A DNA stretch of 64,000 nt. Source: Irpex lacteus. Taxonomy: Eukaryota > Basidiomycota > Agaricomycetes > Polyporales > Irpicaceae. Made by a program: the position numbers and the translations under genes. Within the stretch, counting starts at the first letter, position 1. Every line of letters begins with the position of its first letter. Shown here piece after piece: positions 45,838 through 57,504 of this stretch. The notes under the pieces were generated by a model. The model made no database searches, was not told where the DNA came from, and worked only from the letters and a program-made list of their open reading frames with translations. The stretch lies in assembly GCA_001986395.2 (NCBI GenBank), contig MQVO02000042.1:124001-188000 (forward strand). The letters are read 5' to 3'.

Positions 45838-47865
45838 ATGCTATCTGCCAAGCTTTCCAAGACCGTATTGACGGCTTTGCTGCTCGCCACCTACTGTAGC
45901 GCAGCTCCCGCTTCGGTGCCCTCCTCTAGTGCGCCTGCAGAAAGCTCAGTGGTCTCAGCTTCAGCACCACTGTCTACCCTCGCGACGAACTCAGCTGCGT
46001 CTTCCGTCGCCTTTTCAAGCGCATCGAGGCCCGCGTCTTCCCACTCTGTCCCAGCAGCTTCAGGCACCTCGTCTGCAGCCAGCGCGACTGAGACCGTTCC
46101 TTACGCGTCAGACGATCCCAACTACGTCTTGTGGAACGAAACGTTCAGCGGAGAGCCCCAGCCGATTCGAGGGTCCCTTGGTGCCACGATTCTTGGCCCT
46201 CAGGACACCAGCATGGACAAGCAGAATCCTGATCTGCTCGCCCCTCCGACAACAGATGCAGGCACTGTGTGAGTGATGTTCTACAAACGAAGAGAAGGCG
46301 AATCGCGTGCTCATGTGATATTCTAGAGGAAACGCCAAATGGCCGTTCAGTTTGAGCCATAATCGACTGCAGACCGGTGGATGGGCTCGTCAACAAAACA
46401 GTAAGTGCTCCGTGAGCTATTACGTCATAGAAGTTACTGATATCCATTCAGTCGATGTATTGCCGATGGCAACCGAGATGGCCGCAGTGAATATGCGGTT
46501 GGAAGTGGGTGCAGTTAGGTACGTGCGTTAACAGCGCGGTGAACGTAGCTCATAGGCTTTAAAAGAGAATTGCATTGGCACAAGACAGCAGAGGTATGTT
46601 TGTATTGTTGACGAACACTAAATGTTCTAATCGATTATTATGATAGTGGTCATATGTCTTAAAGGTACGTAACCTGGCAATTGTTACTGTACTTGTGCTC
46701 AGCCCCATTATCTAGGGTTCTGTACAAATCACTGCGATCAACAATAATGGACAGAACTATATCGCCACAGTCGTAGGTAATTGCACTTTATGGCATTGCG
46801 TTGTCATTGACGGCTTTATAGAACGCTGGAGACCTTTGGTATTTCCCCGCTGGAATGCCTCACTCGATTCAAGCCACCAATACAGATGCATCCGGATCTG
46901 AATTCTTACTCGTGCGTAAACAGACTTCCCTCGAAACTCAATTACTCAACTTATTATACCAGGTGTTTGACAACGGGGACTTCAGCGAAGATTCAACTTT
47001 CTTGCTGACGGATTGGCTCGCACACGTACCCAAAGAGGTGTTGGCGAAGAACTTCAAAACCAGCATGTCTGCATTCGACCAAATCCCAGGGAAAGAACTG
47101 TATATCTTCCCAGCACGTGAGTAGCCCTTTTCTCCTCTATGGCACATTCAACTGAAATTTCAATAGCTGGCCCTGGACCCGACTCTGATGCCCCGACAAG
47201 CCCCCAGGGTACTGTCCCTGAACCCTTCAGCTTCGCCTTGTCAAAGATGAAAGCGACCGATCTCGATGGCGGGTCTGTCAAGATAGTTGACTCACATACC
47301 TTCACTATTTCCAAGACTATCGCAATGGCGGAGGTGACCGTGGAACCAGGTGCGATGCGCGAGCTTCATTGGCACCCTACCCAGGACGAATGGAGCTACT
47401 TTCTGTGAGTAACATCCGGTGGTTCTGTGGCAACCGGTGCTAATCTGCACTCTATCAGCGAGGGAAATGCGCGTGTGACGCTTTTCGCTTCTCAAGGCTC
47501 AGCGAGGACCTTCAACTACCAAGCTGGAGACGTCGGTAGGTAACATTGCACTTCTTCGTTCTATCTAACTGATCGATTTCACCAAGGTTACGTTCCCGGT
47601 ACCTTCGGACACTACGTTGAGAACATCGGCAATTCGACCTTGAAGTTCCTGGAGGTCTTTAGGACGGATACTTTCCAGGACGTTAGCTTGAGTCAAGTGA
47701 GTTGTAATTCCTCATTTCATTTACGTAGCCATACTGATGATGGTCGTGCAGTGGCTTGCACTTACCCCACCCGAGATGGTGAAGGCCACTCTCAATCTCG
47801 ACGATGACACCATTGCGCACCTCAACAAGAACAAACCTGTGGTTGTTGGGCCTAGCTCTAACTAA
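45838..47865 (+). CDS. Secreted oxalate decarboxylase (bicupin)
   Basis: The protein of about 450 residues starts with a clear signal peptide (MLSAKLSKTVLTALLLATYC, then SAAPA), followed by a Ser/Ala-rich linker of about 60 residues. Two cupin domains follow. Each has the Mn-binding HxH...E set and a late His: first ELHWHKTAEWSYVL (split by tiny exons at 46,560-46,670) with GDLWYFPAGMPHS, then ELHWHPTQDEWSYFL with VPGTFGHYVENIG. Between the domains lies SEDSTFLLTDWL, matching the SENST lid of bacterial OxdC, whose Glu is the proton donor specific to decarboxylation. It converts oxalate to formate and CO2 outside the cell or in the wall, which lets wood-decay fungi control secreted oxalic acid. 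It is convergent with an endoglucanase gene. Confidence 0.92.
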
Positions 47866-48828
47866 ACGAACACTCAGAGGCCCATTAGGTAAATGCTGCA
47901 GGTTGAGATGAGGGTTTGATATACACGACTGGGATTTATCAGGTTTCCTTACGCTTTATTACGGATTTTGAATGCTCACGATCATTTACGCCTTGCGATT
48001 GGATTCTGTATGGCCTGGTATCGGTTCGCATATGAATATTGAATTTCGAACTTTGATTGTTACGGAATGGTGCGACAATTGACATGAGTATGTGTTCTAG
48101 GACCCCTGCAAGCTTCGACATAATACGACTAACAGTGCAATTAGATCCATAGTTTGTTTCCTCCTGTCTATGAACAGACGGCGGTTATCCACTCTTGGAT
48201 ACAGTTAATGAATGGCTGTGAAATCATGTTGAAGGAAACCTGCCGCGTAGTAGAATGTAGTCAATGACATAGTGTGGGTTTATAAACCAATTTCCATAGC
48301 CATAGTGAATGTCTCATGAGGCACCCTGACTGGGTAGACACTAATCATTTGCGGGGCAAATGAGACCACAGTCGGATTGAGTACTGAAGTACAGAGTCAT
48401 CCACTGCGATTTCCGACCCAGCTGTCTATCTCGGTTTCATCCACTGATTGTCCGATCATGCTCTTGAGCCTGACGTAAAAGGATGCGCTTAGTGTCGAAG
48501 ATAGACCTTCGATGGCAGGTTTGAATTCGAACTAACGCGATGTGCTGGGCTTTACGTCCTCTCCAGGTATTCGATGTGTTCTCGACTGAACACAGCGACT
48601 CGTGATAGCACAAGCCGAACCATATACGATCAGGACAGTAGATAGTAGAACCAGCATTCCTTCGATAAGGACATACCTGGTGCGTGAATTATGTCATGAA
48701 TACGTCACTCGAAACATCGTAGTCCAGACTTGCAAACGTAAGAACACCAAAAGACGATATAGGAATAAATGATAAATACACCAGAGAGACCTATGGTAAA
48801 GCAATTTTTGACTCGTGAGCCTTACAGC
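47866..48828. other. Gap between convergent oxalate decarboxylase and endoglucanase
   Basis: These 963 bp hold the two 3' ends facing each other. The sequence is relatively AT-rich in places. No gene, repeat or convincing terminator could be identified. Confidence 0.3.
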
Positions 48829-50466
48829 TTAGTGCTTGTTAGGAGCCAAGCAGGCCGAAACGAGGGACGTGTCCGTCCAAGTACTGCCGCTCTGAGTGGG
48901 TACTTCCCCAAGAACGTAGCTTGGGTCGAAGTTCCCTGCAGCCCAACCGAAGTAGCCAAGGAACACTGAAGGATGATCATGTCAGTACGACTGATCATGA
49001 CTACGATCAAGGAGAATAACTGACCATCAGAGTTTTGCTCCTGGAAAGCAATCTGCTCGCACAAGAACTGAGCGCACGAGTCCGTGTTGCCTCCACCGGT
49101 CTCAGTGTTAAGGGCTTGACGGCCGTTGGCCCGCAGCCAGGTGGCGAGCGGTTGCCAGGCGTTAGCGATATTGTTAGTAACGCAGTCGGCGTGTGTGCCG
49201 GAATTGTCGGAGTCGAGGTACTTGTGAACGTCAAAGATCAATCCAGTTTTGGTGCCGTCGGGGTTGGTGACCTTGTTCAAGGCATCGGCGGATCCATTAG
49301 AGACGAATGTTTCTGCAGAGGTCCAGTTGTTCCCGGGAAGGAGGATGAGTTGGGAAGTAGCACTATAATTTTCTTGAGAGATCCGTCGACACTTCCTGTT
49401 TTCACCATTTCCACTCACCCTGCGTTACGAATGGCAGTAACAGCAGCCTGAACTGAATCTGCCCAAGCATTGATGTCGGGAACGTCATGGGGCTCGTTCA
49501 TGCTAGATACCTGATCAGTATCCAATCGTCTCTGTACTGAAGCAGATACTTACACTCCGAACAGGATCTTTGAGTTGTTGGCGTACTTGGCTGCGATAGC
49601 CCCCCAGGTGGCAGCGAACTGTTCGTTCGTGGGACCGCCTTGTCCAATAATCTACGACACCGAGTATATGAGTGGGAAGGATAACGTAGCAGCGCAAACC
49701 AGATGGACATACCTCGCCATTCCAACGAGCATAGTTGTGGATATCAATGATACATCCGGCAGCACCTGAGTTGATGCAAGCCTGAACGAGATCATCGTAC
49801 TCCTGGAGGTTAGCATCGTCGATAGGACCTCCGAGAACGTCGTTCGTCAGGAACTGCCAGCCGACAGGGAGACGGAAGGCGTTGAATCCGTCGTCTTTCA
49901 CGAAATGGTCCATCTGTCCTTCGCCGTCGTGGCCGTAGTATTTAAGGAGTGGAGGCCATGCAGCAGAGGCTTGGCAGTTTCCGTCGGTGTTGCAACCGAA
50001 ATCGAAACCAGCGATGTTGACGCCGTAGAACTTCAGAGGACCGCTGGCAGCAGGAGGGCTAGTCCCAGTGGGTTGGCTTGGGGGAGCTGAGGAAGCCGAG
50101 GATTGACTAGGAGCATTGGGGTCGGTGCCAGGAACACATTGCGAATAGTCTGTTGTGAAAGATAAAAATCTTGACCAAGGTTGCATAACCGAGGAAAGCC
50201 TTACAGTCGTTGATCTCGCTGCAGTAGCTGCCCGACACGCAAGTAGTTGATCCAGAGAAACCCTACGAAACACAAAGTTGTGAGATACCGAGCACAAATG
50301 CACAGTCATTGATCACACACGGTACCGCCGCCTGTAAATCGGTTGTTAGTTGGCCGCATAGTGAAGACGAAAATAAGAAACACTCACACTGTTGCCACAC
50401 TTGGGATTGACCACGGGCTGAGCAGATCCAAATAGCAAGCGCGGTCAAAGCATAGATGGACTTCAT
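48829..50466 (-). CDS. Endo-beta-1,4-glucanase, CBM1 plus GH5 (Cel5A-like)
   Basis: A signal peptide (MKSIYALTALAIWICSARG) is followed by a fungal cellulose-binding CBM1 of about 35 residues, assembled from three small exons: QSQVWQQCGG, FSGSTTCVSGSYCSEINDYY, then QCVPG. A Ser/Pro/Thr linker leads to a GH5 catalytic domain: GVNIAGFDFGC, FNAFRLPVGWQFL, CIIDIHNYARWNG, then MNEPHD, whose Glu is the acid/base, and ALNTETGGG, whose Glu is the nucleophile. The order CBM1-linker-GH5 is that of Trichoderma and basidiomycete Cel5A (GH5_5), which cut internal bonds of cellulose. Length is about 400 residues, with introns of 45-70 nt. The frame ends CLAPNKH-stop. Confidence 0.93.
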
Positions 50467-50519
50467 GTTGAGCGTATCGTCTGAGATGCGGTTACCGACT
50501 GCGGAGTGAGGAGGTGGTC

Positions 50520-50525
50520 TTTATA
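50520..50525 (-). promoter_or_regulatory. TATA box of endoglucanase
   Basis: tataaa lies on the minus strand 54 bp before the ATG, in the context ggactataaagacc. Confidence 0.6.
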
Positions 50526-51781
50526 GTCCCCACCGTACTGCTACCTCGGCAGAATGTCAGAAGTTCAAGCACATGTACCTCACCGACAACGACGACGAGT
50601 ATGATGCGACACGTTATGTCCGATGTCTAACCGGCGAGGACTTCACGGTGACATAAGGTCATGTTGGACGACGACTGCATTTAAACATCAGTACCCCCGA
50701 CAAGTACAATAATCAGGTGCGCCCTGGAGATGCATGCGTCGCCGTGAAGAACACGGTTCATTCTCGCTTGTTCGTCGGGAGCAGTAAGGACGGGGTATCT
50801 TCGAAACTTGTTGCAAGAGTAAGAGTAAGCGTCTCTGCGTCATTTCCGAATTCCTATGTTCATTTGTATCTAACCTTTCGTACCATAGTGGTGTTGTTGA
50901 ACGCTACACATCCTTGGACTGGGATCCACTATGATCCTGAGTCTACGCATTAGGATTATCCATCATACTCAGGCTATCCAGTATAATCCTACACTTACTA
51001 TAGGCAAACACATCCATCGAGCTTCACTATGCATACGGTCCTATGATGCCTGCACTGAGTACATGTAGCCGGTACTTCTGTTGTGCAATCTCGGTATCAT
51101 AGAAGCGAGTACTGACAGACCTGAGAGTGATGTCAAGATTGAAGTTAAGTTGCCTTTTGAGATATAAACCGATCAGAGAGCATCATGCGAGCTAGTATCA
51201 AGTTTCTGTGAATGAGACACATTCACGACGCGTACATGCATCCCCACAGAAGCCTGGTATCAGATTGCATAGACTGTGTCGATGAGTAGCCGTTACGAGA
51301 CTGCTAGTGAATGGTCTTAACAAGTCGTCCGGTTGGTTGTTGTTGCAGAAGAAGACGACCTGTCCGGAGAGCATGTGTCCAAGAATGCGCTTCATGTTCG
51401 CCTGAACGTCGGGATGAGTCGCCATGAGCCGACGCTGACGAGATAAGTATTTCCTCGGCAAGATATTATGTGCAGCACAAGTTTTTTCGGGATGGGACTG
51501 GGGCATGGTAGAAGCAGTTATAAACCATAGAGCAAGACATGGTGGTTGAGACCAAGTCGCCACTATGAGCTACCGAGCACTGTGGGTGATTTCCACGTGG
51601 GACCCACGTGCATTGGGCGCTCATTCAATATACACTTGGCGGCCAATACGCGACGTTGACTTGAACTTTTGTTGCCTTCCTTGTCCGACTTTCTAACATT
51701 GCGAACCGTTAGTTCAGGTAAGTGCACCCATGCTTTGCGCTGTGATGTCTTGACATATGTCTGGGATAGGACGTCGCTTCC
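50526..51781. other. Gap between endoglucanase and SEH1 promoters
   Basis: This gap of about 1.25 kb separates two divergent genes and contains the weak open frame at 51,198-51,563 described separately. A short stretch near 50,935-51,000 repeats the words atcctga/taatcct several times, but no defined repeat unit can be drawn. Confidence 0.3.
51198..51563 (-). CDS. Hypothetical 121-residue open frame (low confidence)
   Basis: A single uninterrupted frame starts MATWSQPPCLALW and ends RRECVSFTET. It has seven cysteines and a basic middle (RKYLSRQRRLM). It resembles no family I recognise, has no clear promoter, and lies in the SEH1 upstream region on the other strand. It may be chance. Confidence 0.18.
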   Translation of the reverse strand: MATWSQPPCLALWFITASTMPQSHPEKTCAAHNILPRKYLSRQRRLMATHPDVQANMKRILGHMLSGQVVFFCNNNQPDDLLRPFTSSLVTATHRHSLCNLIPGFCGDACTRRECVSFTET

Positions 51782-53443
51782 ATGGTGCAGACAGGCCTGA
51801 TCTCCAACGCTCATAGCGACCTTGTAACAGATGCTGCTTATGACTTCTACGGTCTACGGCTCGCAACCTGTAGTCTTGATCAGAGGTACTTGTTCAAGTG
51901 GAATTGAGTTGTTTGTCATGCTCACTATTATGCAGAATTAAAGTGTGGCAACTCGATGAAAAGGACGGAACATGGAGTGTTCGGGATGACTGGAAGGTGC
52001 GTCGAAGTAACTCGTATGCCGAAGAATTCACCCTTATATATCTTTAGGCACATGATGCTGCGGTCACTAAAGTCAGTTGGGCACATCCCGAGTTTGGAAC
52101 CATCATCGCCTCCTCCTCGTTCGACCGAACTGTGAAAGTTTGGGAACAAACATCCTACACCGACCCTGAACCCCATCTAAACGGCGCGTCGGGCTCATCC
52201 TCAAGCTCGCGTTGGGTCGAGCGTGCCGTTTTGGTAGATGCAAAGAGTACAGTCAGAGCTGTTGAGTTTGCGCCCCCTTGTTTCGGCCTGAAATTGGTGC
52301 GTCCCAATACAACTACGTCGCTGCATATGCTCATAACGAACGGCCTTCCATGAATAGGCAACAATCTCCTCTGACAACTACTTGCGCTTCTATGAGTGCT
52401 ACGAACAACCCTCCCTCACTACTTGGCAGTTGACCGAAGAAGTCGATGTACTAAGCCTTCCGTCGGCCATCTCAAGCGGCAGTGGATCTACGCAGTCGGC
52501 ATCATCCTCAACACCAACTCAGTCAGCAGCAGGGTTAGACGGTCCGTCTTTGCTAGGACACAATGCGTCACAACAACAACAGAGTCAGATACCTTCACGA
52601 TCAGGTTTAGCCAATAGAGAGGTTCGTACTCTACCTGTTCTCCAGTTGAACCTGAACTTCATCCATCATGATTCAATTCGCAGGCAGACGGAGGGTGGTG
52701 TATGTCATGGTGCAAGGATCGATATTGGGGCGAGCTCATCGCAGCAGCGTGTGGTGTCAATGGAGCAGTAAAGGTGCTTCAACCACTGTAGTTCCTCATA
52801 AGTTTGATACTCATAACTCTACTAGATTATCCAACTCGTACCATCCCGTCGCCCATCCAGCGTGCTCTCCCTCGACCCATCGTCTCAATCCCGCGCAGAT
52901 ACGACCCCGAGAAGTCCGGCAGTTGGCGCAGGTTCTGAAGTGTCTACTTCTTACTCGATTACTTCCGTATCATGGGCACCATCCTGCGGGCGTTCATACC
53001 ATCTTATTGCCACCGGTAGCAGAGACGGACATGTCAGAATATGGCGCGTCAAGCCTCCAACCCCTCCTGATGAGGTGGATGAAGACGAGGAAACGGGAGA
53101 AGACACATGGTCTGCTACCATCGTGGGCGACTTTGACGACCACAAGTGAGTTTACGTCAATCCACTTCACGTCCCGTCCTTGACTATGTGCAATAGGGCT
53201 GCGGTCGGACGCGTAGAATGGAACATCACAGGGTAAGTAATTGCATCTCTATTTTCTTCTATCTTGGAATCTAAATTTCTATGATCCAGAACAATACTCT
53301 CTTCAGCCGGTAATGACGGTCGTGTAAGATTATGGAAGGCCACGGCAGGAAATGTCTGGAGACCAGCTGGTCACATCAGCGTAGAACAAGCAGAAGAGCA
53401 ACGACCCGACGTAGACATGGATGATAACGTTGTCGCCGACTAA
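51782..53443 (+). CDS. SEH1: Nucleoporin Seh1 (WD40 protein)
   Basis: This multi-exon gene encodes roughly 400 residues. The N-terminus NAHSDLVTDAAYDFYGLRLA, then TCSLDQRIKVWQL, is the first WD40 blade typical of Seh1/Sec13. Further blades end in FDRTVKVWE, SDNYLRFYEC, SRDGHVRIWRV and NDGRVRLWKA. A serine/glutamine-rich insert sits in the middle. Seh1 is part of the Y-shaped Nup84/Nup107 nuclear-pore scaffold and of the SEA/GATOR2 complex on the vacuole. The serine-rich insert and the acidic tail (DVDMDDNVVAD) are fungal-type additions. Its stop is only 46 bp from the stop of the convergent dehydrogenase. Confidence 0.88.
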
Positions 53444-53489
53444 TCCAATTCCACCCCCGAAATTAGCAAACCATGAACCAACTCCGAGT

Positions 53490-55123
53490 CTATATCCGCG
53501 GCTTCACAGCAATCTTGACCGCCTGACGACTGTTCATTTTGTCGAGTGCCTTCTGGTAGTCGCTCAATGCAAAGACGTCGGTCACCTGCAAGTGTCCCGT
53601 GAGCGTTTTAATATAGAACTGTGTTCGATGAATTGGTCGTACCATGCCCTTCACGTTGATCTTCCCACTGTCGAGATATGCTACCGCGCGAGGGAAGCAG
53701 TGGGCTTGTGCGAAGGAACCAACGATCTTCATGCAACGTAAGTGAGCCGCGTGACCACATACGAAGGCGTCGAGAAGGTTTCCTCTGCGAACGTACCCTT
53801 ATTTCATCCACAAAGATCTTGGACGGTGCCCAATGAACGAGCGCGTCATTGTCATACACCCCGTACACCATGAGTGTTCCTCCGCGGCGCACGTAGTGAA
53901 TGGCCTCTGTTGCAATCTTTGCCACCCCCGTCGCTTCCACCTGTCCGTTTCATCAGCACGCACGTAGGAAACGCAGAGAAAGCCACCGCGCCGATGTCCT
54001 TCTAGCACGGGAAGAACATCGGACGTTCGGTGCGTATACGCTTCAAGTCAGGTCAACTCACAACGACGTCGAACCCATACGGGTTCTCCTTCTTCAACTG
54101 CTCCCACTGCGTCTCTGGGTTCGCCCTGTCCAGCTCGACGAACTCGTCTCCCGCCTTCAAGTCCTTCGCGAGTTGCGTTTTGATGCCTTTGTTGGCCGCA
54201 ATGACGACTCTCGCCGCGCCGTTGAGTTTGAGCAGTTGGGCGAGGATGAGGCCTGTGGGGCCGGAGCCTATGATGAGAGCTTCGATGCCGACACCTGGGT
54301 TCAGCTTGTCGACGCCGTGAATGGCGCATGCGGCCGGTTCAATGAGGGTGGCTTCTTCATCTGTGAGGTTGTGGATCTTGTATACCTTGTCGGCAGAGCT
54401 GGGTACAAGGGACGACAGATAGTGTGAGTTAAGCAGACGGTCGAGGTGGATGAGACAGTTACAAGACGCAGTATTCGGCAAATCCGCCTTCACAGCTCAC
54501 GCCGCGACCGACAAAGTTCTCGCAGAGGATGGTGGTGCCTCGACGGCAGTACAGGCATTTACCACACTAGATAAGCCAGATTTAGTCGATATTGTGTGGG
54601 GGGAGACAGGGAGACCACTCACTGTGATTCCCGGATCTGCAACGACTCTGTCTCCCTTAGAGAAGTCTGTAACGTTCTTGCCCACTTTCTCTACAACGCC
54701 TACGACCTCGTGGCCAGGGATGAGCTATCCGTGTGACGAGGTAAATGACTGCTGCATGGAATACATTGATGATAGGTGACACGTACGGGGAACTTGGTGA
54801 TGAACTCTCCATCGTGGACATGCGAATCAGTACCACAGACACCTAGAGAGAGCCAACTAAGAGACGATGAGAGCGAGCATCGCCATTATCGCGTACCGCA
54901 GCATGTAACTGGACTGGCAGAATGAGCTTATAACGTTTGTAGGACAACCAGAGAGTTCGCGTACCCTTGAACAGAACTTCATCGTCGGTGATCTCAGGGA
55001 TGGGGACTTTGCGAATCTCAAAGTTCTTGGGCTGTAGGTGTTCCGAAAGATCATGCAAAGTCTGCTAGGTGAGATGTGTAGTACGAGACTTACTGCGTGA
55101 TAGTAAACGGCGTCCATGCTCAT
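53490..55123 (-). CDS. Zinc-dependent medium-chain alcohol/polyol dehydrogenase, single-copy paralogue
   Basis: This belongs to the same family as the array enzyme but is clearly diverged. The start is [10 protein letters not shown] (an alternative Met lies two codons later). A small exon supplies the segment before [14 protein letters not shown], which keeps the catalytic zinc Cys and His; [13 protein letters not shown] follows. The structural-zinc loop [15 protein letters not shown] keeps all four cysteines. The Rossmann part has [15 protein letters not shown] and VVVEATG. It ends [14 protein letters not shown], about 355 residues. All exons join in frame, so it should be a working NAD(P)-dependent alcohol or polyol dehydrogenase. 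It may resemble the single-copy source of the array gene. Confidence 0.85.
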
Positions 55124-55651
55124 CTTGAGAGTTGTAAAGGTGTAGGTCTATGAGTGAGCGAGTGACTGAGTGGTTGGAAGAGAGGTTCTGAGGCGCTGCA
55201 ATGCAGAAGACGTGCGAGGGCTTTTCAAAGTCGCCGCCCCAGCACAAACGGACGGACCATCCGAGGATAATCGATAATTATTGTGTTACCGTGGCATGTG
55301 GCAGATCGTTGACATCCGAAAGCCCGCGTCCGAAGCTATCTTCGCTGTCGATTGCTGTGATTCGAGAGCAATATATGGAGATAGCCAAGAGATAGCTAAT
55401 AATGTGCGTCATGCATCGCAACAGTGGGGATCGGTCCGCACCTCCGCATACGCACAATTAATATGTCAGTCACTACGAGGGAGTACTTAAGTATGTTTTT
55501 CGAGTCCAGGCTGTTCTGCCAAGCATCGTCTTGCTACAGGAAACACAAGTAGGATTACACACACGCTGATACCAAAGATTAGTCCACGGCTGACGGAGGA
55601 AGATGTGGGGCACGCACTTACGGTATACGTTAATGTAACTTACTGAGTAAT
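55124..55651. other. Gap between dehydrogenase start and 3-beta-HSD-like stop
   Basis: These 528 bp hold the dehydrogenase promoter and the 3' flank of the reductase gene. No gene or repeat is seen. Confidence 0.3.
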
Positions 55652-57270
55652 TTATATCGCAACCTCCTGCACCTTCCCAACCACATCCCCAACAGCATGC
55701 TCTGCCCCAGTCAGCGAAGACTGCTCCATCGCCTTGTGGCCTGCAATCTCCCTCACCGTACCCTTACCACCTGTCCTGAAGTGATCCACGACAACTTGAC
55801 ATACGCCGACCAACGTAGTACAGTGTTCCGTGTATCCCAATCCGCCTTTCTCCGGTGGGTCGCGTGCTTTGGAGTCGTCAAAGTAGAGATGAACATCCGT
55901 GAGATGGAACATCGAGGGCTGGAGGAAGACGATATCTCCTACGACTGCGGGCATTAGGCGGGTGATGAAGGCGAAGCGTGAATTCGAGAGGAAGCGGCGA
56001 GTCAGGTAGTACGTTTCTATGACGTGCGCTATGCTGAGCATCGTAGTGGGTGAGAAGTGAGGAAATACGGTTTCGCCGTCGCTGAGAATATTGAGTGCGC
56101 GGTGCAGGTCGCCAAACGTCGGCGGCGGTCCTGCGTCCGCAACACAGAATGCTTGTCCTCCGATGTCCGGGTTCGTCGAGCCATTCTCCAGTTCGATAAG
56201 TCGTTGCTCGTAGAGGAGGTGGGACAAGGAGCAATTCTCGACAAAGATGAACGACTGAAGGACGCTGCCGACCCATGTCGGGTTGTACTTCTTCACCAAA
56301 TACGCTCCAGCGATCAAGTCGCCCCCAGGACCGAATACCCCGTTGCCAGGTCGGATGCACCCAGTACGCACAATGCCATCTCCAGACTTCGACTTGTCGG
56401 CAGCTCGCACGCGAGATTCAGCACTGAGTTTCGATACGGCGTAGTTTGAGAAGAACTGTTCGTGCCGCGGGAAGGGAGCATCCCGCTCGCTGATGACTTG
56501 AGTGAAGAACTTGGGCTCCTTCTCCCACGGGAACAGCCACAGTCTTGTACTACGAACACCGACAGAGCCAGAGGACGTGTGCACGAACGTCCGAGCTCCG
56601 ACGAGACGTGCGGCGTCCAAGACGTTTTGCGTGCCGTGCACGTTGACGGCCTCGGAGAGATGCAGCAGGTCAGGATGACGTTCAAAGAATCGGATGGTCG
56701 CAGCGGTGTGGAACACGGTGAGCTCGGGTTCAGGTGAACCAGGAGCACGTCCGTCGTCTGGCCATGCCTTGCGGAACGCGTCCTCCACCTTCTGCTTGTC
56801 CGTTACGTCTACGAGGATGAAGTCTACCGGACCAATTTTCTCGGGTTGCAAATCCTCGCGCACGGGTTTGCGGATGTCAAGGACGCGTATGCGACGAGGG
56901 TCTTCGCCTCTCTGAAGGAGATGACGGACGATCCAGCCTCCGAGGAACCCAGCCTGGTGGTCATCGAGGAGGATAAGACGAGAAGTTAAGAACGGGATTG
57001 ACGACGCACCCCTCCTGTGATGATATATCTCCTCCCTGTCTTTGGTGGTAAGTTGCCCTCCAGCAACGACGAGGGCCCGTCCTTCAGCTTCTCATAAGTT
57101 TCCCGTATCTCCTCATCCGTCCACCGCTTAGGCGATATCGCAAGAGCCTCGGGAGGCAGACGCGTCAACTTTGCATCGTTGCTGCGCACGTAGAAGATGA
57201 AGAGCAGAGGGACGAGAGCAAAAAGCAACGAAAGCTTTTGTACGAGGGTGAGAGAGAGGTCAAGAGACAT
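55652..57270 (-). CDS. 3-beta-hydroxysteroid dehydrogenase/isomerase-like reductase (extended SDR, membrane-anchored)
   Basis: Two exons (57270-57010 and 56953-55652) give 520 residues. An N-terminal hydrophobic helix (LSLLFALVPLLFIFYV) is a likely ER anchor. The intron splits the cofactor loop; joined, it reads ITGGAGFLGG, the TGxxGxxG motif of extended SDRs. VFHTAATI, then NVHGTQNVLDAARLVG, FVHTSSGSV and the catalytic YAVSK follow, with IRPGNGVFGPGG after them. This is the pattern of the 3Beta_HSD family, which includes sterol-4-alpha-carboxylate 3-dehydrogenase (Erg26). The long N-terminal extension of about 85 residues differs from Erg26, so a paralogue acting on another sterol or lipid is more likely. 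Confidence 0.82.
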
Positions 57271-57504
57271 TTGCCCAGCTAACCGCGCGAGGGCAACTTG
57301 TAGAGGACCTGAGGCAGTCGTGACTGTCGCGGTACAAGTTGCTTACATAAATTGAAAGCTCGGAACAGTCAGTCGTGAATCGTATGATTCCCTTTCCAAG
57401 ATACTAATAGCGATTGGAACAAGCAGACACAACGATAATTTCGCCCTACTACATGGAAGAAAAGCAATACGGTAGGTAACAGACTAAAGCGCACATGAAG
57501 CGAA

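Noticed and set aside
52668..53183. 171-codon alternative frame inside SEH1
   Set aside because: It overlaps SEH1 exons whose own frame shows WD40 blades; the alternative frame has no motif.
53900..54427. 175-codon plus-strand frame across the dehydrogenase at 53,490-55,123
   Set aside because: Shadow of the coding strand; the minus-strand frame carries all zinc and nucleotide-binding motifs.
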